From Variovorax ginsengisoli (GTDB lineage Bacteria > Pseudomonadota > Gammaproteobacteria > Burkholderiales > Burkholderiaceae_C): DNA of 64,000 nt. Shown one piece after another: positions 9,961 through 19,268 of this stretch. Each line of letters starts with the position of its first letter. Position 1 is the first letter of the stretch. A program made the position numbers and the translations under genes. The DNA lies in contig NZ_RCZJ01000006.1 of the NCBI RefSeq assembly GCF_006438845.1, forward strand, positions 1 to 64,000, given 5' to 3'. A model generated the notes under the pieces. The model did no database searches. It worked only from the letters and a program-made list of their open reading frames with translations, and had not been told where the DNA came from.

Positions 9961-11859
9961 ATGACCGACGCTTACATCCAAGCGCAGGGCGATCTCGCGC
10001 CTGTGCAATCTGACGACATCGCCGTTGTCGACACCTTCTTCGCCGCCGAGGCCGACCTGGCCCCCGTGCACATCATCGAAGACGGCGTCGAAAGCGCCGA
10101 ACTGGCCGCCGACGCTGCCGAACCCCAAGAACCCAAGCTGCCCAACGGCTTCGTGCGCCTCGGCCTCGCCGCCGAACTGGTCGCTGCCGTGGCCGACCTC
10201 GGCTTCGACCAGCCGACCGCCGTGCAAGACAAGGTCATCCCGCTGGCACTCACCAGCTCGGAAGAGGGCGACGCCCGCTTCATCGACCTGATGGTGTCGA
10301 GCCAGACCGGCTCGGGCAAGACCGCCGCCTTCCTGCTGCCCGTGCTGCACACCCTGCTCAAGCAGGAAGCCGAAGCCGAAGCCGCTTCCAAGGCCGAATT
10401 CGCGCGCCTCGCCGCCGAAGCCGTCGCCCGCGGCGAAGCGCCCCCGAAGAAGGCCAAGCGCAAGGACCCGACCAACACGCGCAACTTCAAGGCCGCCACC
10501 CCCGGCGCCCTGATCCTGTGCCCGACGCGCGAACTCGCCCAGCAGGTGGCGCACGACGCCATCGACCTGGTCAAGCATTGCCGCGGCCTGCGCGTGGCCA
10601 GCGTGGTGGGCGGCATGCCTTACCAGCTGCAGATCGCCAAGCTGCAGAACGCCAACCTCGTGGTCGCCACCCCCGGCCGCCTGCTCGACCTGCAACGCTC
10701 GATGCAGATCAAGCTCGACCAGGTGCAGTTCCTGGTCGTCGACGAAGCCGACCGCATGCTCGACCTGGGCTTCTCGGACGACCTGGCCGAAGTCAACCAG
10801 CTCACCGTGGCGCGCAAGCAGACCATGATGTTCAGCGCCACCTTCGCACCGCGCATTCAGCAGCTCGCCACCCGCGTGATGCGCCAGCCGCAGAAGATCC
10901 AGATCGACTCGCCGCAAGAGAAGCACGCGAACATCAAGCAAGTGCTGTTCTGGGCCGACAACACCCAGCACAAGCGCAAGATGCTCGACCACTGGCTGCG
11001 CGACACCACCATCAACCAGGCCATCGTGTTCGCCAGCACGCAAGTCGAGTGCGACGGCCTCGCCAACGACCTGCAGCAAGACGGCTTCAGCGCCGTGGCC
11101 CTGCACGGTGCCCTGAGCCAGGGCCTGCGCAACCGCCGCCTGATGGCGCTGCGTCAAGGCCAGGTGCAGATCCTGGTGGCCACCGACGTTGCCGCCCGCG
11201 GCATCGACGTGCCGACCATCACCCACGTCTTCAACTTCGGCCTGCCGATGAAGGCCGAGGATTACACCCACCGCATCGGCCGCACTGGCCGTGCCGGCCG
11301 CGACGGCATCGCCGTCACGTTTGCCGAGTTCCGCGATCGCCGCAAGATCATGGACATCGAGCATTACAGCCACCAGCAGTTCAAGGCCGAGACCATTCCT
11401 GGCCTCGAACCCCAGCAACGCATGCCGCAGTCGCGCCCGCAGGGCAACTTCGGCGGCGCTGGCCGCGGTGACAGCCACTCGCGTGGCGGCGAGCGCAAGT
11501 TCGGCGGCGGCGGCGGTGCCGGCCCACGCGGTGGCAACGGTGGCGGCTACGGCGGCGCGAGCGGCTTCAACGACCGCGGCCCGCGCGGCGCGGCCGCCCC
11601 GGGTGCCCGTCCGCACCATGGCCATAACGCCGGTTTCGGCGGCGGCCGTGACGAAGGCGGCGGCGGTTTCGGCCGCAAGCCGGGCTGGGGCGACAGCGCC
11701 CCGCGCGGTGCCGGCCCTTCGCGTGGCGAAGGCTTTGCCCCCCGCAACGAAGGTTTTGCCCCGCGTGGTGAAAACTTCGCCCCCCGCGGCGCAGCCGGCG
11801 GCGGCAAAGTGTTTGTTCCGCGCGACGCTGCCAAGCGTGCGTTCAAGCCGAGTCGCTAA
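9961..11859 (+). CDS. DEAD-box ATP-dependent RNA helicase with Gly/Arg-rich tail
   Basis: 632 residues. All core motifs are present: Q-motif GFDQPTAVQDKVIP, motif I SSQTGSGKTAAF, Ia CPTRELAQQ, Ib TPGRLL, II VDEADRMLD, III FSATF, V ATDVAARGIDVP, VI HRIGRTGRAGR. Between motifs I and Ia there is an Ala/Glu/Lys-rich insertion of about 50 residues (about residues 136-180), longer than in E. coli RhlE. The last 150 residues are Gly-, Arg- and Phe-rich with repeats of the type APRNEGFAPRGENFAPRG, typical of RNA-binding, disordered tails. It remodels RNA or RNA-protein complexes, possibly in ribosome assembly or RNA decay. The region before the start shows no clear ribosome-binding site. A strong terminator follows. 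Confidence 0.93.
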   Translation: MTDAYIQAQGDLAPVQSDDIAVVDTFFAAEADLAPVHIIEDGVESAELAADAAEPQEPKLPNGFVRLGLAAELVAAVADLGFDQPTAVQDKVIPLALTSSEEGDARFIDLMVSSQTGSGKTAAFLLPVLHTLLKQEAEAEAASKAEFARLAAEAVARGEAPPKKAKRKDPTNTRNFKAATPGALILCPTRELAQQVAHDAIDLVKHCRGLRVASVVGGMPYQLQIAKLQNANLVVATPGRLLDLQRSMQIKLDQVQFLVVDEADRMLDLGFSDDLAEVNQLTVARKQTMMFSATFAPRIQQLATRVMRQPQKIQIDSPQEKHANIKQVLFWADNTQHKRKMLDHWLRDTTINQAIVFASTQVECDGLANDLQQDGFSAVALHGALSQGLRNRRLMALRQGQVQILVATDVAARGIDVPTITHVFNFGLPMKAEDYTHRIGRTGRAGRDGIAVTFAEFRDRRKIMDIEHYSHQQFKAETIPGLEPQQRMPQSRPQGNFGGAGRGDSHSRGGERKFGGGGGAGPRGGNGGGYGGASGFNDRGPRGAAAPGARPHHGHNAGFGGGRDEGGGGFGRKPGWGDSAPRGAGPSRGEGFAPRNEGFAPRGENFAPRGAAGGGKVFVPRDAAKRAFKPSR

Positions 11860-12184
11860 TTAATTAGTATTCATTCGGCGTGCCGAACAGGCCGCTGCAC
11901 CGCAATCAATGCGGGGCAGCGGCCTTTTTTATTGCTTTCGGATTACTTTTCAAGTCCCACGCATTCGTGACGCATTGCACATCGCACGAATTGGGGAGGA
12001 GCCTGAGCGATGGCGCTGATACACTCCTCCGCAATCGTTAACAACCGTCAATTTGCCCGCCTTCAGGCCCTTTAGACGCTGTTTTTCACGTTTTCGCTGT
12101 TCAGGCACGCGACGTGTGCCATTTTCCAAACCCGAGTCCGGTTCGTACCGCGCCGGCGTCTCTCCGTCCAACCCAGGAAATCCA
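11860..12184. other. Intergenic region between helicase and lipoprotein genes
   Basis: About 325 bases. The first part holds the helicase terminator. Further on, AGGAG followed eight bases later by ATG at 12010 opens a 21-codon frame (stop at 12073-12075), which could be a leader peptide but has no other support. The T-rich, pyrimidine-rich stretch before 12185 is the leader of the lipoprotein gene. Confidence 0.4.
11889..11932 (+). terminator. Rho-independent terminator
   Basis: GGCCGCTGC pairs with GCAGCGGCC across an 18-base loop that can fold further, followed by TTTTTTATT. It lies about 30 bases after the helicase stop codon. Confidence 0.88.
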
Positions 12185-12979
12185 ATGACAACCTTCACGA
12201 AATCGGCCACTGCCAAATTGCTGGCCTCGGCCTTTGTCATTCTTGGCCTGACCGCCTGCGGCGGTGGCGGCGGCGGTGGTGACAACGGCAACGGCGCGGG
12301 CGCTGAAGTCTCGGTGTCGGGCACCGCCGCACGCGGCGCGATCCTGGCGGGCGCGGTCATCGACATGAACTGCGCCAACGGCGCACGCATCCAGGCCACC
12401 ACCGGCGCCGACGGCAAATACACCACCAACAAGGTCACGCTCGTCTACCCGTGCATCGGCACGGCCACCATCGGCGGCCTGAAGTACCGCGGCATCTTGT
12501 TCTCGGGCTTGATCCAGAACTTCACGCCGCTCACCGACATGCTGACGGAAACCACCCTGGCCGCAGCCGCAGCCGGCGGCGCATCACTCACGCTCGACCA
12601 GTTTCTCGCCAAGGTTCGTGCCGACAGCACCTTCGCCATGAACGTGACTTCGCCGACGGCCGTTGCGTCTTATCGCGCTGCCGTGCTCAACGTGGTCAAG
12701 CAACAGCTCATCGGCGCCGGCATGACTGAAATGGAAGCCGAAGCCATCATCGCTGCGGCTGCGAACTTCGACTCGACCGCCTTCTCGCTCGGTTCGCCGC
12801 TCGACAAGGTGCTCGACAACACCGCCGCGGTTCTGCAAAACGCGGACGGCAGCGTGAAGGCCGCCATCCTGGCGCTGGCCAAGGCGGCTGGCGATGCACT
12901 GCCCACCCCGCCGTCGGGCGGCACCGGCGGCACCGGTGGTACGGGCGGCACCGGTGGCACCGGTGGCACGGGCGGCTGA
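12185..12979 (+). CDS. Putative lipoprotein with poly-Gly linker and Gly-Gly-Thr repeat tail
   Basis: Start at 12185 (AGGAAA seven bases upstream) gives 264 residues; a longer in-frame start at 12053 is unlikely. Residues 1-25 form a lipoprotein signal peptide with lipobox LTAC, so Cys25 would be lipidated, followed by seven Gly. The mature part begins with a beta-rich segment (VSVSGTAARGAILAGAVI ... TTGADGKYTTNKVTL) resembling a carboxypeptidase-regulatory/Ig-like module. Then comes an Ala-rich helical part and a 20-residue tail of Gly-Gly-Thr repeats. No enzyme motif was seen. Its coding end overlaps the start of the YjbH-like gene, so both may act in export or anchoring of the polysaccharide made by the following genes (inference). 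Confidence 0.75.
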   Translation: MTTFTKSATAKLLASAFVILGLTACGGGGGGGDNGNGAGAEVSVSGTAARGAILAGAVIDMNCANGARIQATTGADGKYTTNKVTLVYPCIGTATIGGLKYRGILFSGLIQNFTPLTDMLTETTLAAAAAGGASLTLDQFLAKVRADSTFAMNVTSPTAVASYRAAVLNVVKQQLIGAGMTEMEAEAIIAAAANFDSTAFSLGSPLDKVLDNTAAVLQNADGSVKAAILALAKAAGDALPTPPSGGTGGTGGTGGTGGTGGTGG

Positions 12980-15305
12980 GCGCACACCGCGTTCGCAGTC
13001 GCCAGCCCTGACCGCCGCCTTCGCGCTGCTCGGTCTGGCGGGCGCGGCGGCGGTGCCCCTCTCTCACGCACAGGCCCCTTCGCTCAACGCGAGCGGCGCG
13101 ACCGGTTTGTCGGTCACCCCCACGGCGCAGCTGCTGCGCTGGGGCAGCGCGTCTTTGGCGTATGACAACGAGGTCGTCGGCGGCCCGAACACGGCGCGCT
13201 ACGGCACGGGCGGCCACAACCTGGCCGCCGGTTTCGGGCTGCTGCCCAACCTCGAGATCTCGGGGCGCATCGCGGCCAGCACCTTCAACACCAACTGCTA
13301 CACCGACAACTGCGGGATCCGCGACCTGTCGTTCAACTTCAAGGCCGGGGCGCCCCTCGACCGCGACGGCCGCTGGCACGTGGCCGCCGGCGCCACCGAC
13401 CTGGGCGGCCAAACCGGCAACTTTCGCTCGCTGTACGGCGTGCTCACGTACACCCCGGTCGACCCGCTCGACCTCACCGTCGGCCTGGCCCGCCGCGGCA
13501 GCGCACGCAATGTGTCGACGCCCCTCGACGGCCCCTTTGCCAGTGCCGCCTACCGCCCGCTGAGCTGGCTGCAGACGCACATCGAATACGCCGACAGCCA
13601 GGCCTGGGCCGGCGCGCGCGTGTTCGCCCCAGCCGAATGGCTGCCCGACGGCTGGTCGGCCCACGTCGGCGCCAACGTGCGGCTGCGCGGCGACGAGCGC
13701 ACCGCGCGCAATTGGGTGAGCGTGGGCCTCAACGTGCCCCTGTTCAAGGTGCCGAGCCGCACGCTGGCGCCCGCGCAAGCGTCCACGCCTGCAACGTCGC
13801 CTTTGCCTGCGGAACGCGCTCAGTTCTCGACCAACGGCTTGCCCGTGTCGCCTACGCCGCTGGTTGCAGACATGTCGCCCCCGCGCGTCGTCGTGCGTGC
13901 GCCCGAATCGGCGCTGCTGTCGATCGCGCCCACGGCAACCGCCGAGGCTGCCGCAGCAGCCACCGCCATGGCAGCCGCATCCGCCAAGCCCGCGCCGCCG
14001 CCGCCCGTGACCGACGACCAATTGCGCGCCCTGGGCGAAGCCTTGCGCGCCAAGGGCTTCGAAGACATCGCCGTGGGCCGCGCGCCCGACGGTGCCGTGG
14101 CCGTGCGCGTCAACAACGCGACCTACAACACCAACACCGCCGACGGCCTGGGCGTGGCGTTGGGCGTGATCGCCCGCAGCCTGGCCGACCAGCGCGCTGG
14201 CTACCGCCTGGTGCTGATGCAGCGCCAGCTCGACATCGTCGGCGTGACCGGCCAGGCCGACTGCCTGGCGCAATGGATTGCGCTCGGCCCGCCGCGCTGC
14301 ACCGCCGGCCAGCTCTACACGCCCGGCATGACCGCGCTGGGCTCGCTGCTGGCCGACGCACGCTGGGTGGTCGAAGCCCGCGCCCCAAGCTGGAAGACGC
14401 CGCGCGTCATCCTGCAGCCGGTGCTGCGCAGCGCCGTCGCCACCGAATACGGCGTGTTCGACAGCTCGCTGGCGCTGCGCGCCATGCTGCAGCAGCCGCT
14501 GTGGCCCGGCGCTTGGGCCGAGGTGGCGGGCAACACGCCCGTTCACGACTCCGACGACTACAAGCGCGGCCAGGTCTTCGGCCAAAGCCGCTTCGTGAGC
14601 CAGACCGACCGCTACATGGTCCACCAGATGTTCCGCCTGCCGGCCGAGCGCCTGTTCGGCCAGAGCAACGCCGAGACGGCAGCGATGTGGGGCGCCAATG
14701 CGCTGACCGGCCATGTGGCCGCCGGCCGAATCGACGCCAACTACAGAGGCGCCTACGGCGAAGTGCGCTGGGAGCCGGGCGAGGGCCGCCACCGCCTGCA
14801 TGCCGAGGCCGGCCGCTTCGAGCGCATTCAGGTGTACGACGCCAACCTGCCGGTGCATTCGCGCACCGCGCTCGCGAGCTACCGCTATGCGTACACGCCG
14901 ACGCGCACCTACGGCGAAGTCACGGCGGGGCAGTTTCTCTACAACGACCGCGGCGTGCGCTTTGGCATCAAGCAATGGTTCGACGATGTCGCCATCACGC
15001 TGTATGTGCGGCGGACGAAATTCGAGTGGGCCGCTGAGTCGCGGACATCAGCGGGCATCGAATTGTCGATTCCGCTCACGCCGCGCAAAGACATGTCGCC
15101 GACGTATCCGGTGCAGGTAACGGGTAATCCGCGATGGTCGTATGGCATCGAGACCGTCGTGCGTGAAAACGCGAACGTCTTGAGTACGACCCAAGGCGTG
15201 GGGGCCAACGTCTCAATGCTGGACCGCACATTCAACTTCGACCGCTCCGGATTGACATATTTCGAAGACAACATGCCTCGGATACGTAGTGCTGCCCGGA
15301 AGTAA
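12894..15305 (+). CDS. YjbH-domain outer-membrane protein (exopolysaccharide-associated)
   Basis: The first ATG of the frame (12894) gives 803 residues and overlaps the upstream lipoprotein gene by 86 bases. A GTG close to 12960 would give a more usual signal peptide: RTPRSQSPALTAAF, hydrophobic core, and cleavage after LSHAQA. Either way a secreted protein follows. The mature protein starts GATGLSVTPTAQLLRWGSA and contains repeated beta-barrel-like segments (LAAGFGLLPNLEISGRIA, VGLARRGSARN, YRYAYTPTRTYGEVTAGQF), as in YjbH/WbfB-type proteins encoded with exopolysaccharide genes. There is an Ala/Pro-rich linker around residues 290-365. It probably helps export or surface organisation of the polymer made by the downstream locus. 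The true start is uncertain. Confidence 0.8.
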   Translation: MHCPPRRRAAPAAPVVRAAPVAPVARAAERTPRSQSPALTAAFALLGLAGAAAVPLSHAQAPSLNASGATGLSVTPTAQLLRWGSASLAYDNEVVGGPNTARYGTGGHNLAAGFGLLPNLEISGRIAASTFNTNCYTDNCGIRDLSFNFKAGAPLDRDGRWHVAAGATDLGGQTGNFRSLYGVLTYTPVDPLDLTVGLARRGSARNVSTPLDGPFASAAYRPLSWLQTHIEYADSQAWAGARVFAPAEWLPDGWSAHVGANVRLRGDERTARNWVSVGLNVPLFKVPSRTLAPAQASTPATSPLPAERAQFSTNGLPVSPTPLVADMSPPRVVVRAPESALLSIAPTATAEAAAAATAMAAASAKPAPPPPVTDDQLRALGEALRAKGFEDIAVGRAPDGAVAVRVNNATYNTNTADGLGVALGVIARSLADQRAGYRLVLMQRQLDIVGVTGQADCLAQWIALGPPRCTAGQLYTPGMTALGSLLADARWVVEARAPSWKTPRVILQPVLRSAVATEYGVFDSSLALRAMLQQPLWPGAWAEVAGNTPVHDSDDYKRGQVFGQSRFVSQTDRYMVHQMFRLPAERLFGQSNAETAAMWGANALTGHVAAGRIDANYRGAYGEVRWEPGEGRHRLHAEAGRFERIQVYDANLPVHSRTALASYRYAYTPTRTYGEVTAGQFLYNDRGVRFGIKQWFDDVAITLYVRRTKFEWAAESRTSAGIELSIPLTPRKDMSPTYPVQVTGNPRWSYGIETVVRENANVLSTTQGVGANVSMLDRTFNFDRSGLTYFEDNMPRIRSAARK
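12917..12976 (+). repeat. GGC-GGC-ACC tandem repeat at the lipoprotein 3' end
   Basis: About 60 bases of nine-base units (GGCGGCACC and close variants) encoding Gly-Gly-Thr six and two-thirds times. Slippage could change tail length. In another frame the same DNA encodes the proposed N-terminus of the next gene. Confidence 0.85.
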
Positions 15306-15334
15306 ACGCAGCGAAGCAGATCACATAAATAAAT

Positions 15335-16618
15335 ATGAACGAAAAAATCAACTCAGCGCCCATTGCCGTTATCGGTCTGGGCTATGTCGGGCTGCCGCTG
15401 GCGGTCGAATTTGGGAAGAAGCGCGCGGTTATCGGTTTCGATATCGATGTAAAGCGCATTCGCGAATTGCAAAGCGGCCACGATCGCACGCTGGAGACGA
15501 CGTCTGAGGAACTGACCGAAGCCGCCCAACTCTCCTTTTCGGCGAATGCGCAAGACCTGTCGGATTGCACGATCTTCATCGTGACGGTGCCTACGCCTGT
15601 TGACACTGCCAACAGGCCCGATCTGACGCCTCTGGTCAAAGCTAGCGAGACGGTCGGCAAAGTACTTCGCGATGGCGCCATCGTGATCTTTGAGTCCACG
15701 GTGTACCCCGGCGCGACCGAAGAGGTATGCGTACCTGTGCTGGAAAAATTCAGCGGTAAAAAGTTCAACGTTGACTTCTTCTGCGGCTACAGCCCAGAGC
15801 GCATCAACCCAGGTGATAAGGAACACCGCCTTCCCAGCATCAAGAAGGTCACAAGTGGCAGCACGCCAGAAGTCGCAGAAACCGTTGACCAGCTTTACCG
15901 CCAGATCATCACTGCAGGGACCTACAAGGCCAGCAGCATCAAGGTGGCCGAAGCCGCCAAGGTGATCGAGAACACGCAGCGCGACGTAAACATCGCCCTG
16001 ATGAATGAGCTCAGCCTGATCTTCCATCGGCTCGGCATAGACACACTCGAGGTTTTGCAGGCCGCTGGCACGAAGTGGAACTTCTTACCATTTCGACCAG
16101 GCTTGGTCGGTGGCCATTGCATTGGCGTGGATCCGTACTACCTCACCCACAAGGCGGTGGAAGTGGGATACCACCCAGAGGTGATCCTGGCTGGGCGTCG
16201 TATCAACGACAACATGGCCAGCCATGTCGCCGACGAAGTGATCAAATTGATGCTGCGCAAGAACGTGCCGGTGCTGGGCAGCAAGGTCCTGGTGTTGGGT
16301 TTGACCTTCAAGGAAAATTGCCCTGACGTGCGGAATACCAAGGTGGTGGACATCGTGCGCACCTTGAAGGGCTACAACACCCAGGTTGATGTGTTCGATC
16401 CTTGGATCGACGTGGGTGAGGCAGAGCACGAATACGGTCTCCGGTGCCTGACCGAAATGCCGGCTCATGGCCAATACGCTGCCATCGTCCTAGCGGTCGG
16501 CCACCATCAGTTCGTAACTCTAGGTGAAGCAGGCATTAAGGCTTTGGGTCGACCCAACGCCGTTCTATTCGATGTGAAAAGTTTGCTGCCCCTGGGTGCT
16601 GCAGACGGTCGGCTGTAA
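15335..16618 (+). CDS. tviB: UDP-GlcNAc/GalNAc 6-dehydrogenase (TviB/WbpO type)
   Basis: 427 residues. A NAD-dependent nucleotide-sugar dehydrogenase that oxidises C6 of UDP-N-acetylhexosamine to the uronic acid. The N-terminal Rossmann motif is [18 protein letters not shown]. The substrate-binding segment is [16 protein letters not shown]. The catalytic Cys lies in [13 protein letters not shown], with a C-terminal UDP-binding domain ([18 protein letters not shown]). The overall pattern fits the TviB/WbpO group rather than UDP-glucose dehydrogenase. With the next gene it should supply UDP-GalNAcA. First gene of the AT-richer biosynthetic block, 29 bases after the YjbH-like gene. Confidence 0.92.
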   Translation: MNEKINSAPIAVIGLGYVGLPLAVEFGKKRAVIGFDIDVKRIRELQSGHDRTLETTSEELTEAAQLSFSANAQDLSDCTIFIVTVPTPVDTANRPDLTPLVKASETVGKVLRDGAIVIFESTVYPGATEEVCVPVLEKFSGKKFNVDFFCGYSPERINPGDKEHRLPSIKKVTSGSTPEVAETVDQLYRQIITAGTYKASSIKVAEAAKVIENTQRDVNIALMNELSLIFHRLGIDTLEVLQAAGTKWNFLPFRPGLVGGHCIGVDPYYLTHKAVEVGYHPEVILAGRRINDNMASHVADEVIKLMLRKNVPVLGSKVLVLGLTFKENCPDVRNTKVVDIVRTLKGYNTQVDVFDPWIDVGEAEHEYGLRCLTEMPAHGQYAAIVLAVGHHQFVTLGEAGIKALGRPNAVLFDVKSLLPLGAADGRL

Positions 16619-16633
16619 GCGGGGTTGCATGAC

Positions 16634-17725
16634 ATGAGCCAACAGAATCCAAGCTCAACAGCATACGAAAACCTGCGCGCTCGCCTGGTTACAGAGACCC
16701 ACACTTGGCTTGTCACAGGCGTTGCCGGCTTCATCGGCAGCAACCTGCTAGAAAACCTGCTGAAGCTCAATCAGCGTGTGGTGGGCCTCGACAACTTCGC
16801 CACAGGCCACCGGCGCAACCTAGCTGAGGTTCAAACCCTGGTGACTGCTGAGCAATGGGCTAACTTCCATTTCATCGAGGGTGATATACGCAACCTCGAC
16901 GATTGCAAGCGAGCAATGGTTTTTCCCCCAATGCATGCTGTAGGTGGCAGAAGCGCAGCCGACGTCGAGTATGTTCTTCACGAAGCGGCGCTTGGCAGTG
17001 TGCCACGCAGCCTGGCCGACCCAGTCATGACCAATGCGGTCAACGTCAGCGGCTTTCTCAACATGCTGGTGGCTTCACGCGATGCCAGCGTGAAGAGCTT
17101 TACCTACGCGGCAAGTAGCAGCACCTATGGCGACCATCCAGCGCTGCCGAAGGTCGAACACACTATCGGCAAGCCGCTCAGCCCTTACGCTGTCACCAAG
17201 TACGTCAACGAACTCTTTGCCGACGTGTTTGCCCGCTGTTATGGCTTTAACACTATCGGCCTGCGCTACTTCAACGTCTTCGGTCCGCGCCAAGATCCAG
17301 ATGGCGCCTACGCCGCCGTAATCCCTAAATGGATTGCCAGCCTGATTAAGGGCGAGCCGGTGTACATCAATGGCGATGGCGAAACTAGCCGCGACTTCTG
17401 CTTTATCGCCAACGTTGTGCAAGCTAATCTGCTTGCCGCGACTGCACAAAGCGTGGATGCCTTGAATCAAGTTTATAACGTGGCCGTGGGCGAGCGAACA
17501 ACGCTCAACGAATTGTACGCCCAGTTGCATTCCAACCTGCTACCGCGTTACGCGCATCTAAAGGGCGTCAACCCGCTGCATAGCGACTTCCGCACCGGGG
17601 ACGTGCGCCATAGCTTGGCGGACATTGGTAAAGCAGAGCAACTGTTGGGCTACGCCCCCACGCAGCGCATTAGTGAGGGACTCGAATGGGCGATGCCTTG
17701 GTACATAGCGAGGCACAGAGACTAG
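16634..17725 (+). CDS. tviC: NAD-dependent UDP-N-acetylhexosamine(uronate) C4-epimerase (TviC/WbpP type)
   Basis: ATG at 16634 gives 363 residues; a TTG nine bases earlier is also in frame. Extended short-chain dehydrogenase fold with nucleotide motif [14 protein letters not shown], the segment SSSTYGDHP and the catalytic Tyr/Lys in [14 protein letters not shown]. The N-terminal extension before the Rossmann fold (about 28 residues) is characteristic of WbpP/TviC-like epimerases, which interconvert the gluco and galacto forms of UDP-N-acetyl sugars or their uronates. Follows the dehydrogenase by 15 bases, forming the standard pair for UDP-GalNAcA. Confidence 0.9.
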   Translation: MSQQNPSSTAYENLRARLVTETHTWLVTGVAGFIGSNLLENLLKLNQRVVGLDNFATGHRRNLAEVQTLVTAEQWANFHFIEGDIRNLDDCKRAMVFPPMHAVGGRSAADVEYVLHEAALGSVPRSLADPVMTNAVNVSGFLNMLVASRDASVKSFTYAASSSTYGDHPALPKVEHTIGKPLSPYAVTKYVNELFADVFARCYGFNTIGLRYFNVFGPRQDPDGAYAAVIPKWIASLIKGEPVYINGDGETSRDFCFIANVVQANLLAATAQSVDALNQVYNVAVGERTTLNELYAQLHSNLLPRYAHLKGVNPLHSDFRTGDVRHSLADIGKAEQLLGYAPTQRISEGLEWAMPWYIARHRD

Positions 17726-17757
17726 CTAAGAACCCTCCTATGTGATCTCAGGCCGCA

Positions 17758-17847
17758 ATGACCCACAATAAGTCGATCGAAGAAAAAATCTTTTACACGA
17801 GTATCGATTTTCTGCGTCCTGTTGCGTCAGCAGCAGTCGCCTATTAA
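17758..17847 (+). CDS. Possible 29-residue small ORF coupled to the flippase gene
   Basis: ATG at 17758 opens a 29-codon frame (MTHNKSIEEKIFYTSIDF and on) whose TAA stop shares one base with the ATG of the flippase gene (TAATG). The arrangement would allow translational coupling. No strong ribosome-binding site and no recognisable homology, so it may be a leader peptide or chance. Confidence 0.25.
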   Translation: MTHNKSIEEKIFYTSIDFLRPVASAAVAY

Positions 17848-19259
17848 TGGCTAGGTCGCGCATGTCAAATAGGTCAGCTGATACCAAGGCAAAGCGCCTC
17901 CTCTGGGGCTTCATAGGCCAGATGCTTGAGCGAATCCGTCGTCACTTGACCGACCCTGAGTCACAGCACCGACAAATAGCGCTTGGTTTTTTCTGGGTCA
18001 GCCTGTTTGTCTTCGTGGGCAAACTGGCTGGGGCCGCAAAAGAAATGACAATTGCTTGGCGATACGGCGTCAGCGCAACCGTCGATGCCTATGTCTTCGT
18101 TTTTAATCTGGTCAGCTGGCCGGTAGCGGTGTGGTTCAGCATCCTGACCGTGGTGCTTTTGCCGCTCGTGGCGCGGCTGCGGAAAGATGCTCCGGAAGCG
18201 CTACCTCGCTTTCGCGCTGAACTACTCGGGCTCACACTTATTTTCGGTCTGATGCTGGGCCTACTGTTTTCATTGGGCCTGCCAATCCTTTTGAGCAAGG
18301 GCTGGCTTGGTCTTTCAGGACCAGCATTGACCGCGGCATTGAGCATGGTGAATGGCTTGGCGTTACTAGCTCCACTAGGCACTTTGATCAGCTTGTTCTC
18401 AGCTTGGATGCTGGCAGCGGGGCACCACCGCAACACGCTATTTGAGGCGATCCCTGCATTCTCGTTGCTGGTCGCGCTGCTCATGCCTCCTGCTTGGTTG
18501 CCGGAACCATTGCTGTGGGGCTCCGTAGCAGGGTTTGCCCTGCATGCCGCCGCGCTCGGCGTACCCTTCATTCGCCGTGGTGAATTGCCGTTGCCCCGCG
18601 TAACACAGCGCTCTCCAGCTTGGCGCTTCTTCTGGGCCAGTATTGGCATCATGGCGCTGGGACAAACACTTTCCAGCGCCACTAACTTGGTGGATCAAAT
18701 CTTTGCGGCTGGCTTAGATGAAGGCTCATTGTCGGCACTCAGTTACGCGAATCGCATTTTGTCTTTGATCCTTGGCCTGGGGGCCACTGCAGTGGGCCGG
18801 GCCACGCTACCGGTATTTTCTAAAGAGGTAGCGAAGGGGAGCGGCCACGCGGTAACAGCCTTGGCCTTGCATTGGTTCAAATGGATGTTCATGCTTGGTT
18901 TGGTGGTGATGACGGTGAGCTGGCTGTTAGCGCCTTTCATGGTGCGAGTTTTGTTCGAGCGCGGGGCGTTCACGCCGCTCGATACCGATACTGTGAGTAG
19001 CTTGCTTCGCTATGCCTTATTCCAAGTGGTGTTTTACTTTCCTTCGATTGTGCTCGTAGCTGCACTTGCGTCGCAGGGCCGCCATAAGTGGATCGCATTG
19101 AGCGGCGCCCTTAATTTGCTCTTCAAATTACCAGTGTCTTTTATCTTCGTTCGGAAATTCGGGATCGATGGTTTAGTCTTGTCCAATGTATTGGTGTATG
19201 CACTGTCTGCCGCGCTATTGTTGGCCTTCGTTCGCCGCCCTCTCTCAGTAAGTGATTAA
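17847..19259 (+). CDS. MurJ/MviN-like lipid-linked oligosaccharide flippase
   Basis: 470 residues, almost entirely hydrophobic with about 13-14 membrane segments. After a basic cytoplasmic N-terminus comes FFWVSLFVFVGKLAGAAKEM then IAWRYGVSATVDAYVFVFN, the family pattern of MurJ/MviN (MOP superfamily). Later segments include LGLGATAVGRATLPVFS and LFERGAFTPLDTDTV, also MurJ-like. The cell-wall MurJ is normally encoded elsewhere. Placed among glycosyltransferases and a Wzy-like gene, this copy most likely moves the undecaprenyl-linked repeat unit across the inner membrane, taking the place of a Wzx protein. An alternative start, 15 bases downstream, is possible. Confidence 0.85.
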   Translation: MARSRMSNRSADTKAKRLLWGFIGQMLERIRRHLTDPESQHRQIALGFFWVSLFVFVGKLAGAAKEMTIAWRYGVSATVDAYVFVFNLVSWPVAVWFSILTVVLLPLVARLRKDAPEALPRFRAELLGLTLIFGLMLGLLFSLGLPILLSKGWLGLSGPALTAALSMVNGLALLAPLGTLISLFSAWMLAAGHHRNTLFEAIPAFSLLVALLMPPAWLPEPLLWGSVAGFALHAAALGVPFIRRGELPLPRVTQRSPAWRFFWASIGIMALGQTLSSATNLVDQIFAAGLDEGSLSALSYANRILSLILGLGATAVGRATLPVFSKEVAKGSGHAVTALALHWFKWMFMLGLVVMTVSWLLAPFMVRVLFERGAFTPLDTDTVSSLLRYALFQVVFYFPSIVLVAALASQGRHKWIALSGALNLLFKLPVSFIFVRKFGIDGLVLSNVLVYALSAALLLAFVRRPLSVSD

Positions 19260-19268
19260 TTGCGCCCG

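Noticed and set aside
9907..11625. Open frame of 572 codons on the minus strand opposite the helicase gene
   Set aside because: Antisense of an unmistakable DEAD-box gene.
12917..12976. Repeat array considered as a CRISPR
   Set aside because: Nine-base coding units without spacers; simply Gly-Gly-Thr codons.
12747..14975. Open frame of 742 codons on the minus strand opposite the YjbH-like gene
   Set aside because: Composition is that of a reversed GC-rich gene (runs of Gly, Arg, His and Val, no domain), while the plus strand has a signal peptide and a recognisable family.
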